Of a stretch of DNA of 36,777 nt, positions 28,601 to 36,777 are shown one piece after another. The position numbers and the translations under genes are program-made. The notes under the pieces are model-generated. The model did not search any database. It was not told where the DNA came from and saw nothing but the letters and a program-made list of their open reading frames with translations. Positions within the stretch are counted from its first letter, which is position 1, and every line of letters begins with the position of its first letter. The DNA comes from Caulochytrium protostelioides (Eukaryota; Chytridiomycota; Caulochytriomycetes; Caulochytriales; Caulochytriaceae). Where the stretch lies: positions 1 to 36,777 of the forward strand of contig ML014292.1 in the NCBI GenBank assembly GCA_003615045.1, in the 5' to 3' direction.

Positions 28601-30398
28601 GTAGCAGGTCCAGATGTCCCAGGCACGGAAGAACCCGCGATCGACGCGCGGCAACAGGATCGCTTTGGCCTCGATGCGGCCCTCCGGGTCTAAATAAAAC
28701 GGCGTGAACTGCTTGGTCGGAAGGAAGGAGGGGCCCTTCGGCGCGTGCGGATCGCTGCGGCCCATCTCCATGGCATCCTGGGCCGCAGTGCTCTCTGTCG
28801 GCATCGCCATGTTTATGCTCATATTCATGCCCATGGGCATGTGCATGTTCATCGGCATCCCCATGCCCATGCTCATACCCAGCGGGGGCAGGGTATTGAC
28901 TTTCGACCGCGCGTCGCCGGGCGACATGCGGTGCGGGCCGGCCGGCAGATGAGATAGCGGCGGAGGCGGGGCACCCGCCAACCCACCGGAGTGCATCCCG
29001 CTCATTCGCGGCGTGCCGTGGTTGCTGTGGGTGGGACCGTAACTGTCCGTCTCGCCGTGATGCGACGGCGGCGGCCCTTGGCGGCCATTCGCGGCGTCAT
29101 CCATGGTTGCTGTCGCCGCCGACGCGCTCGTGGTCGGCATCGACATCGACGACGGCGGGGGCGGCCCGACATGACTCATCGGCGGCGGACTCGGGTCTCC
29201 GAAATGGGCCGGGTGCTGGCGGTAGCCCAGTTCCGGGGTCAGGGAAGGCGTGCTATGCGTGGGCGTAGGCACGCCCATAGCCGAGTTCGTATGCGCCGTC
29301 ACAGGCGGGGCCGACGGCCCGGGATGCTCGGCAGCAGCGGCGCCCGGATAGAGGCCCGCGCCGGCAGCGACGCCCGACCCGGCGCCAGTCGGGACCACGC
29401 CCAGTGCGAAGGATTTGCCGGGGCCGCTGCCGGGGCCGCCACTGCTTGCGCCGCTCATGCCGCCCCAGGATTCGAAGGTCGCATGCAAGGGCATCGCGCG
29501 GGGACTCGCGCTGGAGCTGCCCGACACGCCGCGCGATCGATGCGTGTAGCACGGCGGGCTCGTCGCATAGGCCGCCGGCGGGTACGTGCCGACGCCGGAA
29601 GCGCTGCCCATGGGCATCCCCGACGGCAGCGGCCCCTGGCCATGCGAGGCAGGGCCTTGCGGCTGTGCATACGCCTGACCGTGGCTATGGGCCGCTTGCG
29701 GCGCATGGCCCTGCGGCGGCAGGTATGCCGTGTGCATGGGCGGCGAGGGCAGCGGCGGCTGGGACGACGGATGCGCATGCGCCGCATGCGGGTGGGCATA
29801 CGAATGTGCATGCGCTGAGACATGCGGCGAAGTCATCGGGTGCGGCGGCGGCGGCCGCGGACCCGCACGGCGGTAAGGTTCGTAGCTGTTCGGATGGTAG
29901 TAGGCGCCATGCGCCATGGACGGCGGGACAGCAGCAGACGGCGTGGCCGCTTGAGACGGCGGTGGACCCGTCTCAGACTCGTGGCGCCATCCTGCGGATG
30001 GCATACTAGGGCGACGCATGGGAGCACCACCGTGGTGCCCCACGTCATACTGAGCACCAGCTGGCGGCGGCGGCGCGTAGCCCGTCTCAGCGGTGTCGTG
30101 AGGATGCGGCGGCGGCGCCATCGGGGCGCCATGGCTGTAATACGGATGGGGCAGGCGGGACGGTTGGGATGTTGGCAAGGCATAGCGGTGCGAGTCGGCA
30201 TGGTGCGCCAAATCAGCGAGCTTTGAGCCGTAGTGACTCGAGAGCTCGCGGCTGTCGCTAGGGCGATGGTCGCTTGGACCCGAGTCCGCGTTCGACGCGG
30301 CCATGCTGTCTGGCTCGGGGTTGGCCCTGCGATCGTAGCTGCTTGCGCCGTGCGCATGGCTGTGGCCGTGACCACGGCCATGGCTATAGTCGTGATCA

Positions 30399-30457
<59 letters not shown>

Positions 30458-31462
30458 ATGCGGCGGTCCGCCGTGGTGGTCATGGTGCTCGCTGAACGGC
30501 ATGATCGAAGCGGACGAGGCCGATGCAGAGGAGGGCGCCGACGGCGCGTCAGTCAAGGCGGCCGCGTCCGCGGGTGGCGCCGGGGTATGAAGCTGCATGC
30601 GCTGCGGATGCGTCGGCGGCATCTCGGGATAATAGGGCATCGGGCCGGCCTGCGGGTGGCTTTGACTCTGACTCTGACTTTGACTCTGGCTATGCGGCGT
30701 TCGATGGCCGCGGCTGCTGCGAGCGCTGCTGGCCGCCGATGATGAGGCCGAGGGGTGGACGGGCGTGGTATGCGCGCTGAGGCTGGGACCGGCGCCCGCG
30801 GCGCCCGCGCCTGAGCCCGTCCGGGCCCCTGTGTGCGGGCCGGGGGCCGGTGAGGACGACGCCGTCGTACGGACATCCATCTCGGTGGGGTATATATGGG
30901 GGCTGGCGCTCCTCAAGGGCACCGGGAACGCGGCATCGGCGGGCACGCCCGCGCTGTTGTTGCTGCTGCTGCTGCCGCTGCCGCCGTCGGTCGTCGGCAT
31001 CGCGGACGCCGAAGTCGCGGCGGCGGGCGGCAGCGGCCCTGGGTAGGGATGTCCAGAAGCTGATGGTGGTGGTGGCGGTGATGACGAGACGGCGGACGCC
31101 GGGGTTCGGCTCGGGTGTGGGTAGTAAGATGCGCGACCCTCGCCACTAGGACCAGGGCCAGCATCAGCGCTGACGCCATGGTCCTGCTCAAGCGTGGCGT
31201 CGTGGTTGAAGCGGCATGCCTCCGCGGGATCCGATGGCACAGCCGCAGAGGCAGCCGGCGCTGCAGCAGGATCAGCAGCCGAAAAGGTCGAGGTGCCAGC
31301 CTGAGCGCTGCTCAGGTGGCGGCTGCTGCTACTGGCGTTGCGGGGAAGCGCGCTTAGATGGCCATGGTTCGCATGGAACGCCGCCGGGTGGCCGTGCCCC
31401 GCGGCGCGACCCGGATGGTGACCATGGCCGGCATGCGGCGGTGCATGGGCGGCGTTGGGCAT
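25646..31462 (-). CDS. Ndt80/PhoG-type DNA-binding transcription factor, 1938 aa
   Basis: The Ndt80-PhoG Ig-fold DNA-binding domain lies at about residues 905-1215. Diagnostic stretches are RVDRGFFRAWDIWTCYRRNY, VELVQHTAKRDKGPQ, FERLQFKSATANNGRRRA and VVRGRAPGHYAS. Fungal relatives include Ndt80 (meiotic commitment), XprG and Vib-1 (nutrient response, self/non-self). The domain contains two low-complexity insertions, one rich in Thr/Pro and one with a repeated GGSL. Outside it the protein is almost entirely disordered: His/Pro/Ser-rich, with a His-Asp dipeptide run (about 335-358), a Met-rich run (about 862-890) and a His-Ala/His-Thr segment (about 1493-1520). The ATG at 31462 is the first in frame and opens onto His-rich sequence like the rest. 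Length is far above the usual 400-700 residues. Large antisense frames here are shadows of the biased codon use. Confidence 0.93.
28797..28880 (-). repeat. Methionine-rich hexamer repeat in the Ndt80-like gene
   Basis: Repeated CATGCCCAT-like hexamers encode MGMGMPMNMHMPMGMNM-type sequence just before the DNA-binding domain. Spacing is mostly Met-X-Met, with 14 or so methionines in under 30 residues. Confidence 0.85.
30389..30460 (-). repeat. (GTGGTC)n hexamer repeat encoding His-Asp dipeptides
   Basis: About 12 hexamers, nearly perfect, encode an uninterrupted His-Asp run on the minus strand. It is flanked by HDHHGGPPHD on one side and YSHGRGHGHSHAHG on the other, making a His-dense segment of roughly 50 residues. 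Confidence 0.9.
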
Positions 31463-31840
31463 GACGACGCGAAGCGACCGAATGCGGCGATCGACGGCGC
31501 TGGACTCGCCGGCGTGAGGAAACGACAGCGCGGCGTAGCAGACCGGCGAAGGGCCGTGGTAGCGACGGCGGCGGCCGCGGTCGGCGCGGCAGAGACGTCA
31601 GTCAGTGGCGGCGGCGCCGTGCAGACGGGTGCTCGAAAGCGGGGTATCTTGGGGGGGATCGGGACGACGTGTAACCACATGTAATCGCCGGACCCATGAA
31701 AGCGGCAATCGGAGCGGCAGTCGGCGGGGAACCCTGGAGCAGGCCCGACTTCACGGGGAGAAACCGGCCAACAAGGCACGTGGCCGCGCGGTCACTCCGA
31801 CAACGGACGTCCGCCGGGTTTTCGGCGTATGCCGAATCAA

Positions 31841-31865
31841 CACGTGGTCTGATCGGAACCACGTG
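31841..31865. promoter_or_regulatory. Paired inverted G-box upstream of the Ndt80-like gene
   Basis: CACGTGGT at 31841-31848 and its reverse complement ACCACGTG at 31858-31865 are separated by nine bases. They lie about 380-400 bp upstream of the Ndt80-like ATG. A third CACGTGG is at 31777-31783, and a palindromic ACCACGTGGT occurs further out near 32505. A bHLH-type binding role is inferred from the motif. Confidence 0.45.
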
Positions 31866-32756
31866 GCTGCCGCGTGATATTCGCGCGGGACGGCGACTGA
31901 TGGGGGGGAACACCGGACACGGCCGGCAAGCAGGCAAAGAAAGGAAAGGACACCCGGAATGGCTGCCGTTCGAGCCCTCGAAGCGACGGGTGGTGCTGAG
32001 TCTGCGGTGTCACGCGTGCCGAGACTGCGTCTTGGAACCGGGCAATTGGGAAGCGACGACCAGGAAGGGCTAGGCCGCGATCGCCGTCTCAAGCCGCGGA
32101 CAGCCGGATCAGCGCGCGCGCGAACGAGCGACGGCCGTCGGAAATCGCGGTCCTAGCGGCGGCAGTGGCGGCGGCGGCCCTGATGGTGGGTCACCCGAAG
32201 GAGGGCTGACTCGCCGCAGGCCGTTAGCAGGCGGTGGCCGCAGTGCGTCGGCAACTGCGGTGGCAGTCACCGGTATCACTGCGGCAGTCGATCACCGCGA
32301 TCGATGTGACAGCCGCAGCCTATCCGGGGTGAGCAGGCCCGTCTCTCCGCTCCGGCGCAAGGCAGGTCGACACGGCTCCGCCCACCCGAGGCTCGCTGGT
32401 CGGTTCCGAAGCCTCCGCCCGACCCGGCGCAATGCGGTATGGTGCGACGCAACGCCACGAAGCGATGATGGGTCAGCGCCAGCGGACAGGGGTACCACGT
32501 GGTGCCAAGACCCTGGCGCCGGAGGCATCCAACGGGCTCGGTAGCACCCGACAGCGTGGTGCCGCGATGATGCCTGGCACCGCGTCCTGGCGAGCGCTTC
32601 AGCCGCGGGTGGGGACGTGTACGGCGGCGATGGGGTTCGGCGACGGGGCCGGGGGGTGTCGGGGGGAGGAGGAACGCGGCGATGGAGCGGGGAGCGGCTC
32701 CTCATCGGCAAAGAACGACACACACCTCCCAAACAGGGTATCGAGACGAAGGTCGC

Positions 32757-32757
<1 letters not shown>

Positions 32758-32798
<41 letters not shown>
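32758..32798. repeat. (GCA)13 trinucleotide repeat
   Basis: Thirteen perfect GCA units. It could encode poly-Gln, poly-Ala or poly-Ser on the plus strand and poly-Leu, poly-Ala or poly-Cys on the minus strand, but no surrounding frame is convincing, so it is best read as an intergenic microsatellite. Confidence 0.9.
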
Positions 32799-32799
<1 letters not shown>

Positions 32800-33477
32800 G
32801 GGTCAGCAAGCGTGGGCGGGTGGTGAGCCTGTTGCGACCTTGGTCTTGGAGGGATTGGGAGGAGGTGGGGAGAGGAGGAGGAGGGAAGGGGACGGGAGGG
32901 AGAGAGAGAGAAGCATCTGTTGCCTGGGTCTCGAGCAGCCCTAAGCTTCTCTTCCTGCCATGACGCCTCATTTCTTGATGGCGGGTCCTTGCCCCCTTCT
33001 TGTCCAATGCGTCGACGCGTCGACGGGCGCCCGCTCGCCCTAGTATACAGCCAGGGGTCGTCCGTTCGGTTCCTCGTCGTCTTTCGCTCTCGTTCCACCC
33101 ACGGCGGGGCGCGAGGGCGCGCGCGCACCCATGGACATGGGTTCGTCTCCCGTCTCCTCCGTTCCACTGGTCCTATGCGCATGTGCCGCTCATGCGATTC
33201 GACGCGCCGAATCACCCCTCACGGCAGGGTATCACGTCGCCTCGTCCTCCTCCTCGTCCTCCTCCTCCTCCGGCGTGAACGCGAGGACCGAAGCCCCCGC
33301 CGTCCACGGCTCTCGCACACGCACGCTCACGCGCGCCGCATGGCGCGCGCGTCGTCCTGGCGCGTATCGCAGCCCGGATGAGAACGCCACGGCGACCACC
33401 GGTCTCTGCGTCATTGCTCTCCCCTGCGTTTCTTCGGCCTTGACCGGGTTCTCTCTCTTCTTTTCCTTTTTTCATTC

Positions 33478-33489
33478 TTTTTTTTTTTT
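33478..33489. repeat. T12 homopolymer in a pyrimidine-rich tract
   Basis: A run of 12 T residues ends a C/T-rich stretch beginning about 33440. Such tracts precede start codons elsewhere in this window, but no gene follows here. Confidence 0.8.
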
Positions 33490-33681
33490 CGCCATCAGGG
33501 GCCGGAGCGACAACGACGACGACGAGGATCACGGCGAGGGCGAGCGATACGGTACGCAGGTGCGTACCGCGAGCACGCGCGGCGTGGCGGTCGCTGCGTT
33601 CGCCGGCCGTTGCCGAACCCAGACGCGCTTCATGCGTCCGCGCCGGCGCCGCAGTCGCCGAGCACTCTGCCGCCCGTGTCC

Positions 33682-33807
33682 CCTCGCGTCGCGTCGCGTC
33701 GCCTCGCGTCGCGTTGCCTCGCATCGCATCGTCTCGCATCGCGGCGCATCACGCCGCAGCGCAGCGCAGCGCCGTATCGCGTCGCGTCGCGTCGCGTCGC
33801 GTCGCCG
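33682..33807. repeat. GTCGC-type pentamer array
   Basis: About 25 units of GTCGC and variants (GCATC, GCAGC), most regular at the two ends. In protein translation it gives only Arg/Ala/Ser/Val repeats, and the pentamer length shifts frame every unit, which argues against coding. Confidence 0.85.
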
Positions 33808-35426
33808 CTCCTCCTCTCGCGTGTCCCTGCAGGGGCGGCGGCCGTCAGCGGTCCCTGCGTGCGCTTGCGCTGGGAAGGGCCGCGGAAGGCGCGCCGACGG
33901 GGAGCGGCTGCGAGAGGGCCCGAACGGCGTGAAGGCGGCGCGCCGGCCACAGGACGGGCGCGACACGACGGCCGTCCGCGCCGGTGGTCGCGGGCCTCGG
34001 GCGGCGCCTCGTGCGGCCAGACGAGCCGGCAGCGGTCGGCCTCCGGGGTCGTACGGCTGTCGTCAACGCGCCCCAGCGTCCCAGCGTCCGGCGGCGGCGG
34101 CGGCGGCCAGGCCGCGACCGGCGACGGCGGTCGCCCCGCCCGCTGCCTGCTCGGCGAACCCCACCCGGCGGGACGCGCCGGCAGTCAGGTGCGTGCGCGT
34201 GTCCGTCTGGCGTCGTGGCGATGGCGATGGCGCCCGAGTCCGCCGCGTGGGGGTGCGTGTCGTCGTGTGCCGCTCAACGCCGCGTTGGCCAGCGGATCGC
34301 GACGGCTACCGTCGTCCGACGACCGAAGCCGATCCGCCGAACGGCGGAGACCATGCCACGGCCGCCAGGATCGTCAGCGTCGGCCGCCAGGAGACGGGTG
34401 ATCGCATGAATTCAAGCACATGGCGAATCGTGCTGCCGAGACGCGGTATCATCGCGTCGAACCGGATCAGTCTCGTCGATGGAGTACGCGACGTTTGTCT
34501 CCATTGCGCGCTTCACATCGCCAAAAAAAATGAAAACAATGAAACAACAAGTACGGACTTCCGAGACATGTGGGCGTTCCAGGTTCCGATGTCGACTTGG
34601 GCTCCTATCGATGCGATTCCACGGCTCGGCGTGGTTCCGGCCATGGCCCCGACCGCGGGGCTGATATATTCCGTATCCCGGCGGAGCGCCCCCGGCGAAA
34701 AAACGAATTACGAATTTTTTGACAATTTTTGAGGACCATCGTTCCGACCACCACCCTCGGCGTCACGCCGCCCGGAATGACACCATCGTGCCCGAACGCG
34801 TCGCGAGGCCGAAGCCTCCCCAGCGGCGTCGGCGTCGGCGTCGGCGTCGCTCGCGGCCCTGGCTTCGGCATCCGGGGCTTCGGCATGCGTGGGCTCGCGC
34901 ATCCTGCTCGCGCATCCTGCTCGCGCCCGGCTCCACGCGACGACGCCTCGGCCGCCGTCCTCCAAGCCGACCGGGGGGGTCCGCCCACCGGCGACGGGAC
35001 GCGACGCGACACGACGGCGCGACCCGCCGGCGTCCGCCGGTCCGGCCTTCCGAGCCGTGCTGTCCGTCGCTCGGAAGGGTGGCCACGGGACCTCCGGCAG
35101 GCCCCTCGGGCTCGGCGGCGGCCGCCGTCGTGGCCGTCGCCATCTGGTGACAGCGCGGTGACACATGCCCGCTGTTGCTGCGACGCGGACGCACGTCAAA
35201 CACAGACAGTCATCCAGGCGGGGGCATCATCCGCCCGCCGCGGCCGCTACGCCGCCTCCACCTCGGTGCTGGTGCTGGTGTGAGGCCGCGCGCATCTGCC
35301 GGAGGCGGCTTCGACGGCTTCGGGCCGAAGTGCCCGGTGCATCTCCGCACGCGCTCCACCTTTCCTTCGCTTCGAGGTGGTCGGCCGCGGGTCAACAGGG
35401 CGCGACGCGCGGGCCGGGCGCCACGG

Positions 35427-35440
35427 AAAAAAAAAAAAAA
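35427..35440. repeat. A14 homopolymer
   Basis: A run of 14 A residues followed by GAAGGAAGAAG. A second, A10, run lies near 35900. They may be retroposon tails or plain homopolymers. Confidence 0.8.
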
Positions 35441-36015
35441 GAAGGAAGAAGCTCCTCGGCCCCTCGGCTATTTCTGATAGCATGGCTCCATAACTCCAGA
35501 GCGGGACACCGCGACGCGGCAGCGCTGCCCTTCACGCTGAGGGTCATGGGCGGCGGCGGCGGAGGCCGACCCAGCCGCCGGCCTTCCCCTCCATGCTTTG
35601 GCTCGAAGGGCGCCCGCCGACAAGGACCCTGGCAGGCGCGGACCGGTGCGAGGCCTTTCTCCTGCGTGGCGCCACCCGGCATGCCGTACGAAACGGCGGC
35701 GCGAGACAGACGTCGCCCCATGCGGAGGGCCAACCGCACCCGGCGAGGCAGCCGCCACGATCCAGACGGGCGGTCGAGCGTGTTGCTCCCGTGGTCGGGC
35801 GGCTGCAAGGGCGGAGCAGCAAGGCGCACGGCGCCGTTCACTCGCGCACAGCGACTCGGCAGCCGCGCACGCGGGATGTATGGCAAAAGCCCTTTCGACA
35901 AAAAAAAAAAGAAAGAAAACCTGCGTGGTGGATGGCCTTCGGCTTACACGTCGAGGGCGACGCGCGGCGGGTTCGGCCGAGATGGCGCAGCTTGAGGCAC
36001 GAAGCATGCGAGACG

Positions 36016-36073
36016 AAGCAGCGGACACGAATCAACGGTGGCGAAGCATCGGAGTCAAAGCAGCGGACACGAA
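36016..36073. repeat. 16-bp direct repeat with 42-bp period
   Basis: AAGCAGCGGACACGAA occurs at 36016-36031 and again at 36058-36073. The 42-bp spacing equals 14 codons. Related GCGAAGCA/ACGAAGCA motifs lie between and after the copies. Confidence 0.85.
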
Positions 36074-36319
36074 GCCGTGGTGACGAAGCAGCGCCGTCGC
36101 CGCTCAGAACTCCTCCGGGTCATCACAGGTTCCGTTCTGTCCCCGTTCGCCGTCTTGTGCCGTGCTAAATTCCGACAACGACGCGACAGGTCGCAGAGCA
36201 TGCGCGCCCCCGCCAAGCCGCGATGCGACGCGGTGCAATGATGACGATAATTGCCGATGATCCATCCAGAACCGTTTATCTTCCGCCAGAGATAAGTCGC
36301 GGTGGCGGTGCCGCCCCAA

Positions 36320-36583
36320 CAGGGTTCGGGCCGGGGCTGGAGCCAGGCCATCTCGGGCCTGATGTTTGTGCCCGTCATGATCGGCCTGCTGCTCGGGTTT
36401 CGGCTATGCCGTGGTCGAGAACCGCCGATACGCCCGCATCATTGAAAAGCGCGGCGCCGCCGAGTCCAAGGACCGGCTGCCGAGGTCTTGTGTCGCGGCG
36501 ATCGCGCTGTCCGCGAGCATGTTCTGGTTCGCGTGGCCCAACTCGGCCTCCTTGCCGTGGTGGCCCACCGCGCTGCCCACTGA
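36320..36583 (+). pseudogene. Fragment of an MFS multidrug-type transporter, frameshifted
   Basis: Two consecutive reading frames together resemble the middle of a fungal DHA1-type drug:H+ antiporter. The first reads RGWSQAISGLMFVPVMIGLL, a loop plus membrane helix, up to about 36398. The next frame (shifted by one base) reads GYAVVENRRYARIIEKRG, then DRLPRSCVAAIALSASMFWF and AWPNSASLPWW up to about 36575. Family members have a Gly-Leu-x-Phe-Pro helix, a Tyr-Arg-rich loop, a Pro/Ser-rich DRLP segment and a FWFxW helix in this order. The upstream half, the downstream helices and a start codon are absent here. The break near 36398-36401 is either a mutation or a sequencing error; the missing ends favour a relic. 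The homology stops abruptly where another open frame begins. Confidence 0.6.
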
Positions 36584-36777
36584 GACCTGGAAGTGTGGCT
36601 CGCCACGTATGAGCCGCTGTGGGCCGAGTTCCTGAAGCCGCGCTGGGCATGCCAGCGCCTGGGGCGGTATAGCGGCAATCAACGCGTGTTTGCCAAGTTC
36701 ATGAACCGCGTCGCCAACGGGGCAGCTGCGGCGATGGCGCCCCTGGTCGCTGAAGTGGTGGTCGCCTATGGCGCGGC
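36584..36777 (+). other. Partial open frame, possibly from a TnpB/Fanzor-like mobile protein
   Basis: From just after a TGA (36581-36583) one frame stays open to the window end for 64 codons. It includes EVWLATYEPLWAEFLKPRW, RLGRYSGNQRVFAKFMNRVA and, at the very end, AEVVVAYGAA. The combination of a Tyr-Gly/Arg-Val-Phe segment with a following Val-Ala-Tyr-Gly strand recalls the region before the late RuvC motifs and zinc ribbon of Fanzor/TnpB-like proteins in fungi and giant viruses. This is memory-based resemblance only. No start codon, catalytic acid or cysteine pair is inside the window. It may begin at a splice acceptor near 36584 or be a relic. Confidence 0.25.

Larger units (their letters stand above)
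31463..36319. other. Gene-poor, microsatellite-rich right flank
   Basis: Almost 5 kb without a gene I can support. The first kilobase is the promoter side of the Ndt80-like gene and holds several CACGTG sites. Beyond it are a CAG run, a GTCGC pentamer array, several homopolymer runs and an A/T-rich island around 34660-34735. The longest open frame (33131-34732, plus) consists mainly of translated simple repeats and Arg/Ala/Pro-rich sequence and has no domain. I see no tRNA, rRNA or complete transposon. Confidence 0.5.

Noticed and set aside
33131-34732. 533-codon plus-strand frame in the right flank
   Set aside because: Largely translation of TCC triplets and GTCGC pentamers. No conserved sequence, and the pentamer array would shift frame with each copy change.
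1-36777. tRNA or rRNA genes
   Set aside because: Scanning by eye for B-box-like GGTTCRANNCC with a paired acceptor and for conserved rRNA stretches gave nothing credible on either strand. A covariance-model scan would be decisive.

Overview
The window looks like nuclear DNA of a GC-rich, intron-poor fungus. Eight long open frames begin at plausible ATGs and run through without an obvious intron, and at least seven carry eukaryotic protein signatures. Three of them (a FluG/GS-I-like glutamine synthetase, an alpha-arrestin and an Ndt80/PhoG DNA-binding protein) are together typical of fungi. An augmin HAUS3-like subunit, a kinesin-4, very high GC and heavy triplet/hexamer repeat content suggest an early-diverging or zoosporic lineage (chytrid-, Blastocladiomycota- or Caulochytrium-like). 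This placement is inference from gene content and composition, not a database match.

Layout. 1-1089 is lower-GC DNA without a recognisable gene. 1090-4377 (-) encodes an alpha-arrestin. 4378-7338 is mostly gene-free with simple repeats. 7339-8334 (-) encodes a disordered Ala/Pro/Thr-rich protein of unknown function whose stop codon falls inside a 12-bp tandem repeat. 9230-14887 (-) encodes a very large kinesin-4 with a KIF21-like motor and about 25 near-identical 21-bp heptad repeats. 15835-17169 (-) is type I phosphomannose isomerase. A 2-kb divergent promoter region separates it from a FluG/GS-I-like glutamine synthetase at 19153-20727 (+), the only clear plus-strand gene. 21060-22262 (-) is a Nudix ADP-sugar diphosphatase-like enzyme with an organelle-targeting-like N terminus. 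22794-24755 (-) is a HAUS3-like augmin subunit. 25646-31462 (-) is a 1938-residue Ndt80/PhoG transcription factor. 31463-36319 is gene-poor and rich in microsatellites. At the right edge lies a frameshifted fragment of an MFS drug-transporter-type gene, abutting a short open frame that may belong to a TnpB/Fanzor-like mobile-element protein cut off by the window end.

How the genes relate. There is no evident biosynthetic cluster. Two proteins act on microtubules (kinesin-4 and HAUS3/augmin), two enzymes handle sugar-phosphate or sugar-nucleotide chemistry (PMI, Nudix), one is amide-nitrogen or signal related (GS-like), one is a ubiquitin-ligase adaptor (arrestin) and one is a developmental or nutrient regulator (Ndt80-like). 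Neighbouring genes are probably independent transcription units. Paired inverted CACGTGG sites lie upstream of both the kinesin and the Ndt80-like gene and are the only shared regulatory pattern I could see.

Start codons were chosen at the first sensible ATG. Upstream in-frame GTG/TTG extensions of the kinesin, PMI, HAUS3 and unknown genes were discarded.
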